Shown: positions 25,766 through 37,358 of the stretch, in pieces
How the letters are laid out: each line of letters opens with the position of its first letter
Position numbering within the stretch: position 1 is the first letter of the stretch
NCBI GenBank assembly: GCA_013397455.1
Contig: VYZB01000275.1
Coordinates: forward strand, 855,978-919,977
Source: Crotophaga sulcirostris
Taxonomy: Eukaryota; Chordata; Aves; Cuculiformes; Crotophagidae
Reading direction: 5' to 3'
Length of the DNA stretch: 64,000 bases
Notes under the pieces: model-generated
The model's database searches: none
What the model was told of the DNA's origin: nothing
The model's input: only the letters and a program-made list of their open reading frames with translations
Program-made: the position numbers and the translations under genes

Positions 25766-27771
25766 CTATATAAGAAGAAAATATTATACATTAAAATATC
25801 TTGATTATGAACACTGGAAAATGTACTTAAGACATTAGATTATTTTGTTTTCAAAGCAGAACGAAAAACACATATTAAGCAGACAACAATTCTACACCAG
25901 AAATCAATAAAATGCATTAAAAATTCACTTGCAACTCAGCATGGAAATGCTTTCTACTCATCATTCTCCACTTAGGACAATGTTTTCCAAGAAGAGGCAT
26001 ATTTAGAAAACTAACTCCAAGTTGCCCTCCTTCAGTTGCTTTATGTCCAACAGCTTCAGGCCTTTATTTTTCAGCCTGCCTCCTCAACTTCCAAAACCCT
26101 GCTGTAGATCTGTACAAGATACAGCACCTCTTTTATTAAGAGCTCTGAGAAGCAGGAAGATCAATTTTTAAAATGTTTTTATGATATCCTCATTCACAAC
26201 TGAATTAATTTCCAATGAAATGATGATGGCAGTTCACACTCCAGAACCATTGCTTCAGGCTCTCTGAAAATTCAGGTACTTTTTGCTACTTCAATCAAAT
26301 TCGGGTCTTATTTTGGAAGTCATTTTCCAGTTATCAGATTATTTTTCTTTCTCTTTTTACACAGCAGCAATGCCACATTTCCCACACAAACCTATTTGGC
26401 TTGCAAGGCTGTAACTGCATATCTATCTAACTTCTTTAAGCATCTGTATGCCATCAAAAGTTCCAAAATGTACAATTTCTATACAGAAACCATAAACAAT
26501 GGGGTTTGCACGGTAACAAAAATGCTCTCGGTATGCATTCCACAACGGCATTTTGACCGGATAGCTGTGCTATCAATGTTTCTAAGGGTAGGCAAGAAAC
26601 TGGAAAACAAATCAGAATTCATCTTCTGCCACCTTCTCTGCCAGTCCTCAAATCTCTTCGCTGTTACCATACTTTACTCTGTTTTGATTCTGGAGGAAGT
26701 TGCTATGCAAGCAAACTTTGCACTTGGGACTTTTTCCTCAGGTCTTCCCATAAAAAGAGTAGTGAATAAAAAAAATTCAAGGAGACGCCTACTTGCAAAT
26801 AAAGAAAATAAATCAAAATACTATGCATAACTACTTGCCTCTAAATGTTTAGCTCTCCTGAGTACAATAATTTTAAAAGTAACCTTCTTAGCAGTTTATG
26901 AACAAACTAAAGAATACACCCCAGTGAGACAGTGAGGTAGTATCACCACTGTTCAAGGAGAGTAAACTAACAAGCAAATTAAGACATCAATTCCACAGAG
27001 CTCCAGGCAGTCTTCTGAATTTCAACAGAGTTAAATGACCTCACTAACAAAGCCAAAGTCCCAAAGTAAGATTGTATCACTGGAGCTACAAGATATCATC
27101 CTGAGAAATGCCCAAGTATATTTAGAAGCTAACATCCCATCCTCAGAAGTTTTTAAGTTTCTTTGGATCTTAAGGTGCTAAATCACTTTGGGGAACCAGG
27201 CACAGATTCTCTGGACAATACTTCTGTTCAAAATCTCAAGTTTTACTTTACCCAAAGGTAAGAGACAGAAGAGAAGGCCATCCAGGCAGATGGCAAACTC
27301 TGGATTTCTGTTACATTCTTGGGCACACAATGAAATGAAGAGACAGATACAATGGCATTAAGAGACAAATACACTGGTGATTCCTCATAGCCGAGGTGGT
27401 CACTGACAGAGTTTCAAGTGGCCCACTCTGGATTAATGGTACACTTTTCTGATTATTTTAAATCTTGTAGGGGCTTAACAAGCCATTTCCCAAAAGAAGC
27501 ACAACACTTTTACTCCATTGTTTAATCAGCAATACAGCTCACCTCACATCGATGTTTAAATAACTGTCTTACCACAATAAATATTTTTCTTTGGCAATCA
27601 TACACAAAAATAAAGCAAAGATTTTGATCTTGTTGTGCACAAGGAAAGAAAAATACCTGTCAGAAATGACATAAGACAAACGAGACTTTCACACAAGGTC
27701 AGGCTACACAAAATAAGAACAAAATCAGCTGAAACTCTGTTTAGCATTCAAACATTGGAGAGATTTCTTAC
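25766..27771 (-). other. USP6NL intron, about 2.0 kb
   Basis: Donor GTAAGA at 27771, acceptor TATATAG at 25766. AT-rich. A 144-codon plus-strand frame (26396-26830) lacks any recognisable domain and begins at a TTG, so it is taken as chance. No repeat recognised. Confidence 0.85.
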
Positions 27772-27871
27772 TTCTGTGTAGCTTCAGAATTGTGTAAGAC
27801 ATTGCAGTGAGAATCCGCTCGCCTTCAAGTATGTAGATATCCCATATCCTGAGGCTTAACGTAAAGGGAGT
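27772..27871 (-). CDS. USP6NL: USP6NL coding exon, TBC domain, residues 224-256
   Basis: A 100-bp exon, phase 0 in and one base carried out, with acceptor CTTGCAG and donor GTAAGA. It encodes [20 protein letters not shown] and then [27 protein letters not shown] is the classic TBC motif RxWDxxxxEG and marks the end of the catalytic fold. Differences from human are few and conservative. Confidence 0.96.
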
Positions 27872-27960
27872 CTGCAAGGACAGAATCAGGCAACACTGTC
27901 AAAACAGTTCCTCCGAAGTCACAATTGAAAACAGACAGAGAAAATGGAAAACATACTCAC
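27872..27960 (-). other. USP6NL mini-intron, 89 bp
   Basis: Donor GTGAGT (27960) and acceptor CTTGCAG (27872) between two TBC-domain exons. It is the shortest intron in the visible gene and near the lower end of vertebrate intron lengths. Confidence 0.93.
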
Positions 27961-28026
27961 ACGATCAAGGAAACACTGGAAAAACCACTTTGTTGTGTAA
28001 AAGCTAGTGGACATATCCTGGGAATC
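27961..28026 (-). CDS. USP6NL: USP6NL coding exon, TBC domain, residues 202-223
   Basis: A 66-bp exon, phase 0 at both ends, with acceptor TTTACAG and donor GTGAGT. It encodes DSQDMSTSFYTTKWFFQCFL and then DR. It contains the family motif FYTxKWFxxxF near the C-terminal half of the TBC fold. Human differs at a few positions (SQEIYTSFYTMKW). An 89-bp intron separates it from the next exon, the shortest intron in the visible gene. Confidence 0.95.
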
Positions 28027-29612
28027 CTGTAAAAATGACAAAAGTTTAAAAATACTCACTAAAATCAATTAATACCTTGCACTGTCCATGAAAAGACATT
28101 TTCACGTTGAGGTCAATGTACCCAACATTCACCATACAGAATTAATTGAGGAGGGGCCTTATAGATCATCCAGTCCCAGTTCTAAGCCCCCTGCCATAGG
28201 CAGGGACACCTCCCACTGGATCAGGTTGCTCCAAGCCTCATCCAACCTGGCCTTGAACACCACCAGGGATGGGGCAGCCACAGCTTCCCTGGACAACCTG
28301 TGCCAGTGCCTCATCACCCTCACAGTAAGAAATTTCTTCCTACTATCTAATCTTAATCCACTCTCTTTCATCTTAAAACCATTACCCTTCACGCCAAAGG
28401 TTGAAAAGATTTTGTGATAAGAATACCTATAAACCAGAAACCAGCCTAAACCAACTGAATTATTCAAACACAAACTGAATTATTCAAAACAGCACTTAGA
28501 CTAATAAGCAATTTAATTCCTTAATTAAGGGGCCTAATTTCCCCTAGAGCATAGATGGTCCATCTGTCATGCCACTTCGTTCAAAGATGGCTAAACCTCT
28601 TCGCAGTTTCACGAAACTCTTCTAAGTTGTTTGCAGTTAGAGGAAAGGCCAAAGAAAAAGCTGAAAAGTTAAGAAACTCTGAACTTTAATCTTGAAATAA
28701 CATTACATTCAATGCTTGCCACATCTAGCTTTTCCAAAAATTTCAAGTATATAAACACTAAATAAGCAATGGACCAAATCCCTCTGGTTTATCCACAGGC
28801 TTTACCTTAATCTTTCTTTTTAGTTAAAATCAGCTCATCTTAGTGATGTATCCACCATATGAAATGAAATGAAGAAAAACAATTCTTAATATAACTGAAA
28901 TAATCTTTGAGAGTTTAATTTTTAGAGCCTTTAAAAAAAAGCATACAGAACAGAAAACACCTTATCTTGAGATTTTTCTAATATATAAGAACGGTCATCA
29001 GCCTACTGAAAGGGATAAAATGGACAATGCCTTTCCCTGATAAAAAGCTGATTGCTATTCAATTTAATGTCACTTAACTAATTCACACAAAACCAGAACC
29101 ATGCTCTTATTTAAAACTGAAAAAAAAATAATATTTATAGTGAATGTTCTCTGGATCTCTCCATCCAAACAACTGGTCAGGAACTCCCTCAAAAGGGAGC
29201 TATTCAAAGCATTTTCTTTAAATTATCTTTCTCAATTACTAAAGCAACTTTCCGTGCTTTTCTGAAATTTTCTTTTTCAAGTGACCCAAGGAGGGGGGGC
29301 GGGAAGAGTTCTTGATTATTGAATGCAGCATATTAAGTGATATATAAGCAATACACAAAATTTCACAACATGCCAGGCTTAGGTCATATCCCCTCAGTCA
29401 TGTATAATTACTTATGGATTTTTATTAAGTATAAAGGCCTTTTACCATTTACTGTTAAAACCACCTAGTCATCTTAGGATTTTTCTATATTTTTCTGCTG
29501 CAAAGTGAAAAACTCAAAAATGAGAATAAGACCTCTCAACCTAGTGAGTTAACCTGAACTGAAACAAGGTAGCAAGCTGTAAATCAGTATTTATTGTGAT
29601 ACAAATACTTAC
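28027..29612 (-). other. USP6NL intron, about 1.6 kb, with one CR1
   Basis: Donor GTAAGT at 29612, acceptor TTTACAG at 28027. Holds the minus-sense CR1 at 28.14-28.40 kb close to its 3' end and AT-rich DNA elsewhere. Confidence 0.88.
28143..28400 (-). repeat. CR1 LINE 3' fragment, minus sense
   Basis: The minus-strand frame reads SGLRLDSRKKFLTVRVMRHW, then HRLSREAVAAPSLVVFKARL and NLIQWEVSLPMAGG, the 3' end of CR1 ORF2 of the 'VSLPMAGG' subfamily. It lies only 117 bp from the acceptor side of exon 27961-28026, within its upstream intron. Confidence 0.9.
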
Positions 29613-29707
29613 CAAATGCTGCTTAAGTTTGGACAAAAATTTTTTCAATATTTTGTCATGATGTTCTTGAAACCTCAACAGTTTTGGAAAACCAGGAATA
29701 AAAAAAC
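29613..29707 (-). CDS. USP6NL: USP6NL coding exon, TBC domain, residues 170-201
   Basis: A 95-bp exon that completes the split Gly170 codon and encodes residues 171-201. These include [20 protein letters not shown] and end SKLKQHL. The TBC helix segment is nearly identical to human, where FFVQGFP replaces FFIPGFP. The acceptor is TTCTTAG, followed directly by a T run inside the coding sequence. The donor is GTAAGT. It ends in phase 0. Confidence 0.95.
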
Positions 29708-30068
29708 CTAAGAAAATAAGTTGACCATGTAACATATGTATGTACTATAAAAGTGACATTTAAAAAGGCATTCTGAGCTCTGAGAACATTATCCTTCTGT
29801 AAGACTACTGGATCTGAAGAGATATCCACAGCAATACTATGATGTCCACATACAAATATGCACATAGTTCTGCCTGAATGACTACAGCAAAACATCAATA
29901 CATTCTCTTACTGACTATTTTTAGATTAGTAATCATAGATGACAGCAGATCCATCAGTCCCACATTAGTCTACCCACTATAATATCACAGGGTAAACAAA
30001 TTTATAATTATTCTTTAAAATAAAACAAACCAAAACCACAACACACACCAACTGAAACTTTTAAAAGC

Positions 30069-30103
30069 AAAAAAAAAAAAACAAAACAAAAAAAAAAAAC
30101 AAC
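30069..30103. repeat. A-rich low-complexity tract
   Basis: Runs of A broken only by single C bases. Inside a USP6NL intron; on the gene's own strand it is T-rich. Confidence 0.9.
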
Positions 30104-30588
30104 CATAAATCATGATTATGCCCAGCAAATTCATTACAGAAGGGTAAACAGCACAGGGAAGTAGTTAGTAAAATTACCTGCGCTGAACAAAAGACCATAA
30201 AAAAGACAAGAGGGATATTCTACCAAGACAAATATCATGAATATGTAGCATAAAGCAAAGACTGTGAGTTTTCACAATTGAAACCAAGGGCATAAAACCA
30301 ATCTTGAGTAGTTTTAGTCATCAAGTGCTGTAAACTGAAAGAACCAAGATCCCCTTCCAATTGAGTTATCAGTAGAGTTTAAAAAGGCTCAGAGTAAACA
30401 GAAAATACTTGGAATGTAAAGGAAAGCTCGCACAGCTACACAGCAGGAAAAGAAACTATTCAAAGAAGATCCTTCAAAAACCTGAATCTGTGTTCAGTTC
30501 AGAAAAAGAGATGATCAAATGCCAGCAGTACAAGAATATGAAAATGCAAGTGTCTGTCATTCCTTCCCATCCCCACCTCCACTCCCTT

Positions 30589-30614
30589 CCCCCCCCCCCC
30601 CCCAAAAAAAAAAA
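30589..30614. repeat. C15A11 homopolymer junction
   Basis: Fifteen C bases followed directly by eleven A bases. Length may be affected by sequencing error. Confidence 0.9.
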
Positions 30615-30819
30615 GCAGCTTACATAAGATATTAAATACTTATAGACCTATTTTTAAACACTTTGGAAGCAGAAAACCTAACAGAGAATTTGTAGGTTCA
30701 ACAGTCTGTAAAGATTTTTAGAAGTGCTCAGAGGAGATAAAATCGATACTAAAAACACATTAAATTTTTGCACTGAAGACGCTGGGGAGGTTCCCAAGTG
30801 AGAAACCTAAACAGTTCTA

Positions 30820-31311
30820 AAAGAACTGAAAGATGAACTCAGTGCAACATTGATTGTATGAGATCTGTTGCTTAAAATACCGGGAGCCTGGAAAGTGACT
30901 GACATGATGTCAGTTTTTCTTAAACTGGTTTTCAGTCCAATATCAGACCAATCTTCAAGCCAATACAAACTGACAGAAACCATAATAAAGAAAGCTGGGG
31001 TAAGTGGTCATCTAGATGGATGCAATGCATCCGAGAAGAATCAACATGGTTTTTACAAAAAGAGGTCAGGTCTCTTAAATCTGCTGGGCTCCCTTAAAGA
31101 AACCAGTGAGCACGAGGCACAGCAGTGGATATTGCCGATTTAACTTTCCAAAGGTACTTAACAAGTGCTATCACCAAAGTAGTTGCATCTCTTCAGTCCA
31201 CCTCCTGAAGTAGCTAATCCAATGAGTTAAAAGACAGTAAAATAAAAAAGACAAAAAGGTTTCATTCATGAAGTCGCCTAGGAATTTGTACTAGCACCCA
31301 AGTTATTTGGC
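30820..31311 (+). repeat. Degraded LINE (CR1/L3-like) reverse-transcriptase relic
   Basis: One plus-strand frame keeps the spacing of a CR1-clade reverse transcriptase despite stop codons. IPGAWKVTDMMSVFLK resembles the family's 'P-x-x-W-K-x-A-x-x-x-P-x-F-K-K' block, and NQHGFYKKRSGLLNLL resembles 'S-Q-H-G-F-x-x-G-(K/R)-S-C-L-x-N-L'. In the same frame (31273-31311), [10 protein letters not shown] stands where 'G-S-V-L-G-P-V-L-F' is expected. Stops at 31141 and 31276 and large gaps show it is dead and old. The family assignment is by eye and only moderately sure. Confidence 0.5.
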
Positions 31312-31659
31312 ACGTGCTCTCTACAACTACCTAAAAGGAGGTTGTGGTCAAGCGGGCGTTGGTCTCTTCTCACAGGTGACCAGTGACAGAACTAGAGGGC
31401 ATGGACTTAAACTTCATCAGGGGAGGTTTAGACTTGATGTTAGGAAGAAGTTCTTCACCGAAAGGGTGATTGGCCACTGGAATGCGCTGCCCGGGGAGGT
31501 GGTGGAGTCGCCGACCCTTGATGTGTTTAAAGGAAGGTTGGATGAGGCACTCAGTGCCATGGTTTAGGTGATGAGATGGTGTTAGTGTTGGCTTATAGGT
31601 TGGACTTGATGATCTCAGAGGTCTCTTCCAACCTGGTTATACTGTGATACTGTGATGTG
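31312..31659 (+). repeat. CR1 LINE 3' end, young TACTGTGA-tail type
   Basis: Plus-sense CR1: [20 protein letters not shown], then [20 protein letters not shown] and [20 protein letters not shown]. It ends GGTTATACTGTGATACTGTG. By eye it is about 96% identical to the minus-sense copy at 56.45-56.79 kb. Antisense to USP6NL. Confidence 0.95.
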
Positions 31660-32579
31660 TCCATACTGTGAACAAGGAGGTAAGTCCTAGCCATCCTGAA
31701 AGAGTATTGGAAAACCTGGAAAAGGCAAGTAGTCACAGAAAGTATCAAAGCATACAATCACTTCTGTGTAAAGATTGAAACACTGCATCTGATCAGCCTG
31801 CAGTAAAGGAAGAGCTGAAGGGAAATACCACCAAGTGCCAGCGGTGAAGAGGTCATGAAGACAATGAAAAGCCAGGGAAGAAAGTTATCACAATAAAAGA
31901 ATGTCTTGTGCAGGGAAAAGGAGGTAGAGCCTGCTGGAAATCTGCTAAAAAGCCCCAAAATCTACATAATATTTATTTTTTAGGGTTCTAAAAACTACAG
32001 ATTTCTGAACCACCATGTCATTAACATCTACAAGAGATGCTGGAATTCCTGGAGTTGTTGCATATGAATAGCCATGGAATATGCATAGATCATATTAAAT
32101 TTGACATGGAAAGAGAGAACACCAATAACACAAAAGCAACAAGACCATGACAGCAGGAAACAATGTGTAAGGTAGAGATGAAACAAAGAACACCATATTT
32201 AATACCATTTTTTATACTCAGAATTCCTGTCCTGCCATATGACAGTATAGCTTCAATATTATTTAACACATTCTTTATTAGGTTTCCACAACTATTTTAT
32301 TGCTATCTAGATGTCTACATAACCAGCTTTCAAATGGTTACGTTCCCTGAGAGATTAAGAGGAAAGATAATATCTGATTTTCATTAAGACCTATTTGAAA
32401 GATATCACATGTAACAACAATTACTCACCATTATGGGCAACGTAAACTTCAGCAACATCCAATACCCACCCCCCCAGTATAAATCTCACATTATTTTGAC
32501 TACACAGACAGAACAGCACAGTTCCATTCTCAAATAATTCAGAACTTCAACAGAGCAGGTTGAAACCTAATATATACTA

Positions 32580-34528
<1,949 letters not shown>

Positions 34529-34577
34529 CGTATTATATATGGAATATGCAGCTAAAACATGGAATAAAGATTGTTGC
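34529..34577 (-). CDS. USP6NL: USP6NL coding exon, residues 114-129
   Basis: A 49-bp exon that supplies the last base of the Lys113 codon and then QQSLFHVLAAYSIYNT (residues 114-129). It is identical to human in this stretch. The acceptor is CTCCAG and the donor is GTAAGT. It is too short to be found by length alone; it was located by similarity and confirmed by phase agreement with both neighbours (two bases carried in, phase 0 out). Confidence 0.95.
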
Positions 34578-37248
34578 CTGGAGAAATAAGAATAGAAAAG
34601 GAAAATATTTTAATATTGTTTTTTTGTGAAAACAGCAAAATATAAAAGTAGTGAACTATATTTTGGAAACCTCTTTTCCTAATTTAACTTGTCTCACTCC
34701 AAAGAACAGGACAAACCAGATTTTACAATGATGTGCACTTCTAATGTCAACATTATATTTAGCACTTTTCTGATGTTTTACACATTGAAAGGTTTCCAGA
34801 AATACCTGTAATACTCTGAGAAGGTGATAGTGTCAGATGATCATTTTTGCAGACAGGTAAAGTGAGAGGTAGGATGGGCTACATTTCAAACACTGATTTA
34901 TTCTGAATTCAGAGCTTACAGAGCACTAACAGCTGTTACTGATTTCAGAGATGCAGATGAGTTCAAATAGACAAAGCAGCCACAAAGGTGTCTTGGCACC
35001 CAAACACAAGACTGCTACTGTCAAACCAAAGAACTCCACCACTGAGTCTGACTCTGCATCCCATGCTCAGTCCTCCAGAGTGCACTGATCTCCATGTACT
35101 TCACAGTTAGAATTCCCCAGAGCTGTGTACAGGTCCTTTGCTTTCTGTAAAATGTCTTTACTTGTGAAGGTAGACAGACTGGAAAAAAAAAAAACAAAAA
35201 AAAAACCACACCAAACACACCAAACCAAAACCAAACCTCTACTCTTCTCAAACTGGGTTATCAAAGTAATGCTGGAGAGCTCTCAACACAAATTTTTGAA
35301 CTCACACCTAATCTTTGTAATTTGCTGGGGACAGAATCTGGGAACCTGAATGTCTACTTTCATCTACGACAAACTGCTAAATTTTAACTGTCAAGTTTTG
35401 CATACTGTCCTTTTTTTTTGTCCAGTAAGATTTCCTCTGGCACTCACTGATCAAATGTATAGAAACAGATATTAGCAGGTTTAAAAAGGAAGCATACGTA
35501 AAAAGGGGCGTATTCTCAATTGAGAAGAGCACGCATACTTGGAGAATTGAGCCAAAACATCCAGAATGTGGCATTTTTGTTTGCCCTCTGGCAGAACTGA
35601 AGCTCAGCCTTTCTTCAGCAACCAAACTGAAACCTGAAGTAGTAGATATTAAGCTGGAGTTTTCTTTTACAAGGACAAATCAAAAGACCCTAAATGTACA
35701 CAGTAACCTTCTATATCTTCAGTTGACCGTCTGAAACTCAATGTAAGAGCTCAATCTCATTCACAGTAAGATACACAAAATAATGGTAATTTTAGTGCTA
35801 TTTACACTGGATAATACCACTGAAGACCTGTAAAAGAATGAACCTTCAAAGGCATACAGTCTACTTTAAAGTCAAACAAGCTATTGATTTACCTGGGGGA
35901 CTTTATTTCATTGCTATGTGAAATGACTTCTGAATTTTTCATCAAGGCATCACTGGAAATACATAATATATGTACAGTAATTCCAAGATCTATTCCGAGT
36001 GTGAAATTGCTTTATGCAGCCAAAGGCTTTCCTGTGGACTCTGAGGGCACACTTACAACATAGCTACAGGGACTGGAGCTGGCTCTGCCTGTGTTAACCC
36101 CCAACTGATGGGGCAGCAAGCTTCTGCTAACACCAAAAATGTGTGCATGAAAACTAACCGAGGCCCAGAAGCAACAGAGCCATTTCTGCATGGCACCGTG
36201 TCAATACTACCGAGAGGCAATGCACGCCAGCTCAAGTATAGCTAGGACTGCACAAATATATCTGAACTACAGTGCCTGCACAGAGTAGCTCCCAGCTTGG
36301 GAATTTCTGCTTTGTGCTCCATCCTGTGTTGCAGCCAGCAGAGACATTCCCCACATTTAGAATCTCTCCACAAAATACTTAGAATAATTATATAGGAAAA
36401 TGTGTGGTTTATTATCACAATAAAGTCCACAGCTCTTTGAGTACTGCTTTCTGAAAAGAGCAGACTACCACAGAATCTGCCTTGGAAAGAAAAGGAGATT
36501 AAAAACTGAACTAATACAGTCACAGAAGGGAAGAAAATACCCTCTTCATCTCAGCAGGGTGCTGATGCTGCAAGCTAGCAACAATGCTGATGTTCATATT
36601 GCCACTTATTTCACTATTAAGCATTTTTAAAGATGACAGCTGCCTACTATTCCTCATCCAATGACAGTAAAAATAATAAAAAAAACAAAAATACAAAAAA
36701 CAAAACCCAACACTTTGAAGAAATCCAAAAGCATTAAGTTCTAAATTTGTAAATAATTAAATGCTCACATCTGCAATACTACTTTGTTTGGTTCTGAATT
36801 AGATACTAGAAGAACAATATAAAATCCAAAGGAAGGTAAAAACCTCTGGGGAGATAGGAGTTATTAGAGATGCAAAAAGTTATTTTGTTTTTTAAAAGAC
36901 ACAGTTAAATAATATGATGGGGAAATAAAAATCTATTAGCTTGGTATTCGCATGCTTTTATATTTACAATATCCGAGACTTTTTGTTAAATATGAAACAA
37001 GAGGAGAACAGTTTAGAAGTGGTCATCTTTGGAAAGCTACTGACCACGTCATAGTGAAGGAGAACTGCCTGGTTGGAAATGACCACCTGGTTTTGCAGTA
37101 TTAATGGCAATTACATCACTGTACACAGATAATCCTGCTTTGAAAGGTTGGAGTTTACATTCAATATTCTTGCGTAGGTCAAAGAGGTTTGAGGCAGACT
37201 GGAAGCCAGTTTTAGGAGAAATAAACCAAAACCTTTGAGTTTACTTAC
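34578..37248 (-). other. USP6NL intron, about 2.7 kb
   Basis: Donor GTAAGT at 37248, acceptor CTCCAG at 34578. Contains an A/C-rich tract at 35183-35240 and an A-rich tract near 36665-36705. No exon or transposon recognised. Confidence 0.9.
35183..35240. repeat. A/C-only low-complexity tract
   Basis: Long A runs merge into an ACCAAAC-like simple pattern with no G and almost no T. Inside a USP6NL intron. Confidence 0.8.
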
Positions 37249-37358
37249 TTGACACCGTATCTGTCTCGAAACATGATATGATCTCTGTATGTTCGATTTA
37301 CATCAAGATCAATTTGCCTAATATCTGGCGAAGACCCTCGTGCTTGACATTTCAATTT
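37249..37358 (-). CDS. USP6NL: USP6NL coding exon with arginine finger, residues 77-113
   Basis: A 110-bp exon with acceptor TTCCCAG and donor GTAAGT. It encodes residues 77-112 plus two bases of the Lys113 codon. It carries the TBC catalytic motif IxxDxxR as IDLDVNR at residues 92-98. The arginine (codon 37293-37295, residue 98) corresponds to human Arg150, the arginine finger whose loss abolishes GAP activity in this family. The flanking sequence [14 protein letters not shown] is also strongly conserved. Nothing here suggests loss of activity. Confidence 0.97.

Noticed and set aside
26396..26830. 144-codon plus-strand open frame
   Set aside because: Begins at TTG, has a mixed AT-rich composition, no family resemblance and no promoter or Kozak context. 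Taken as chance.
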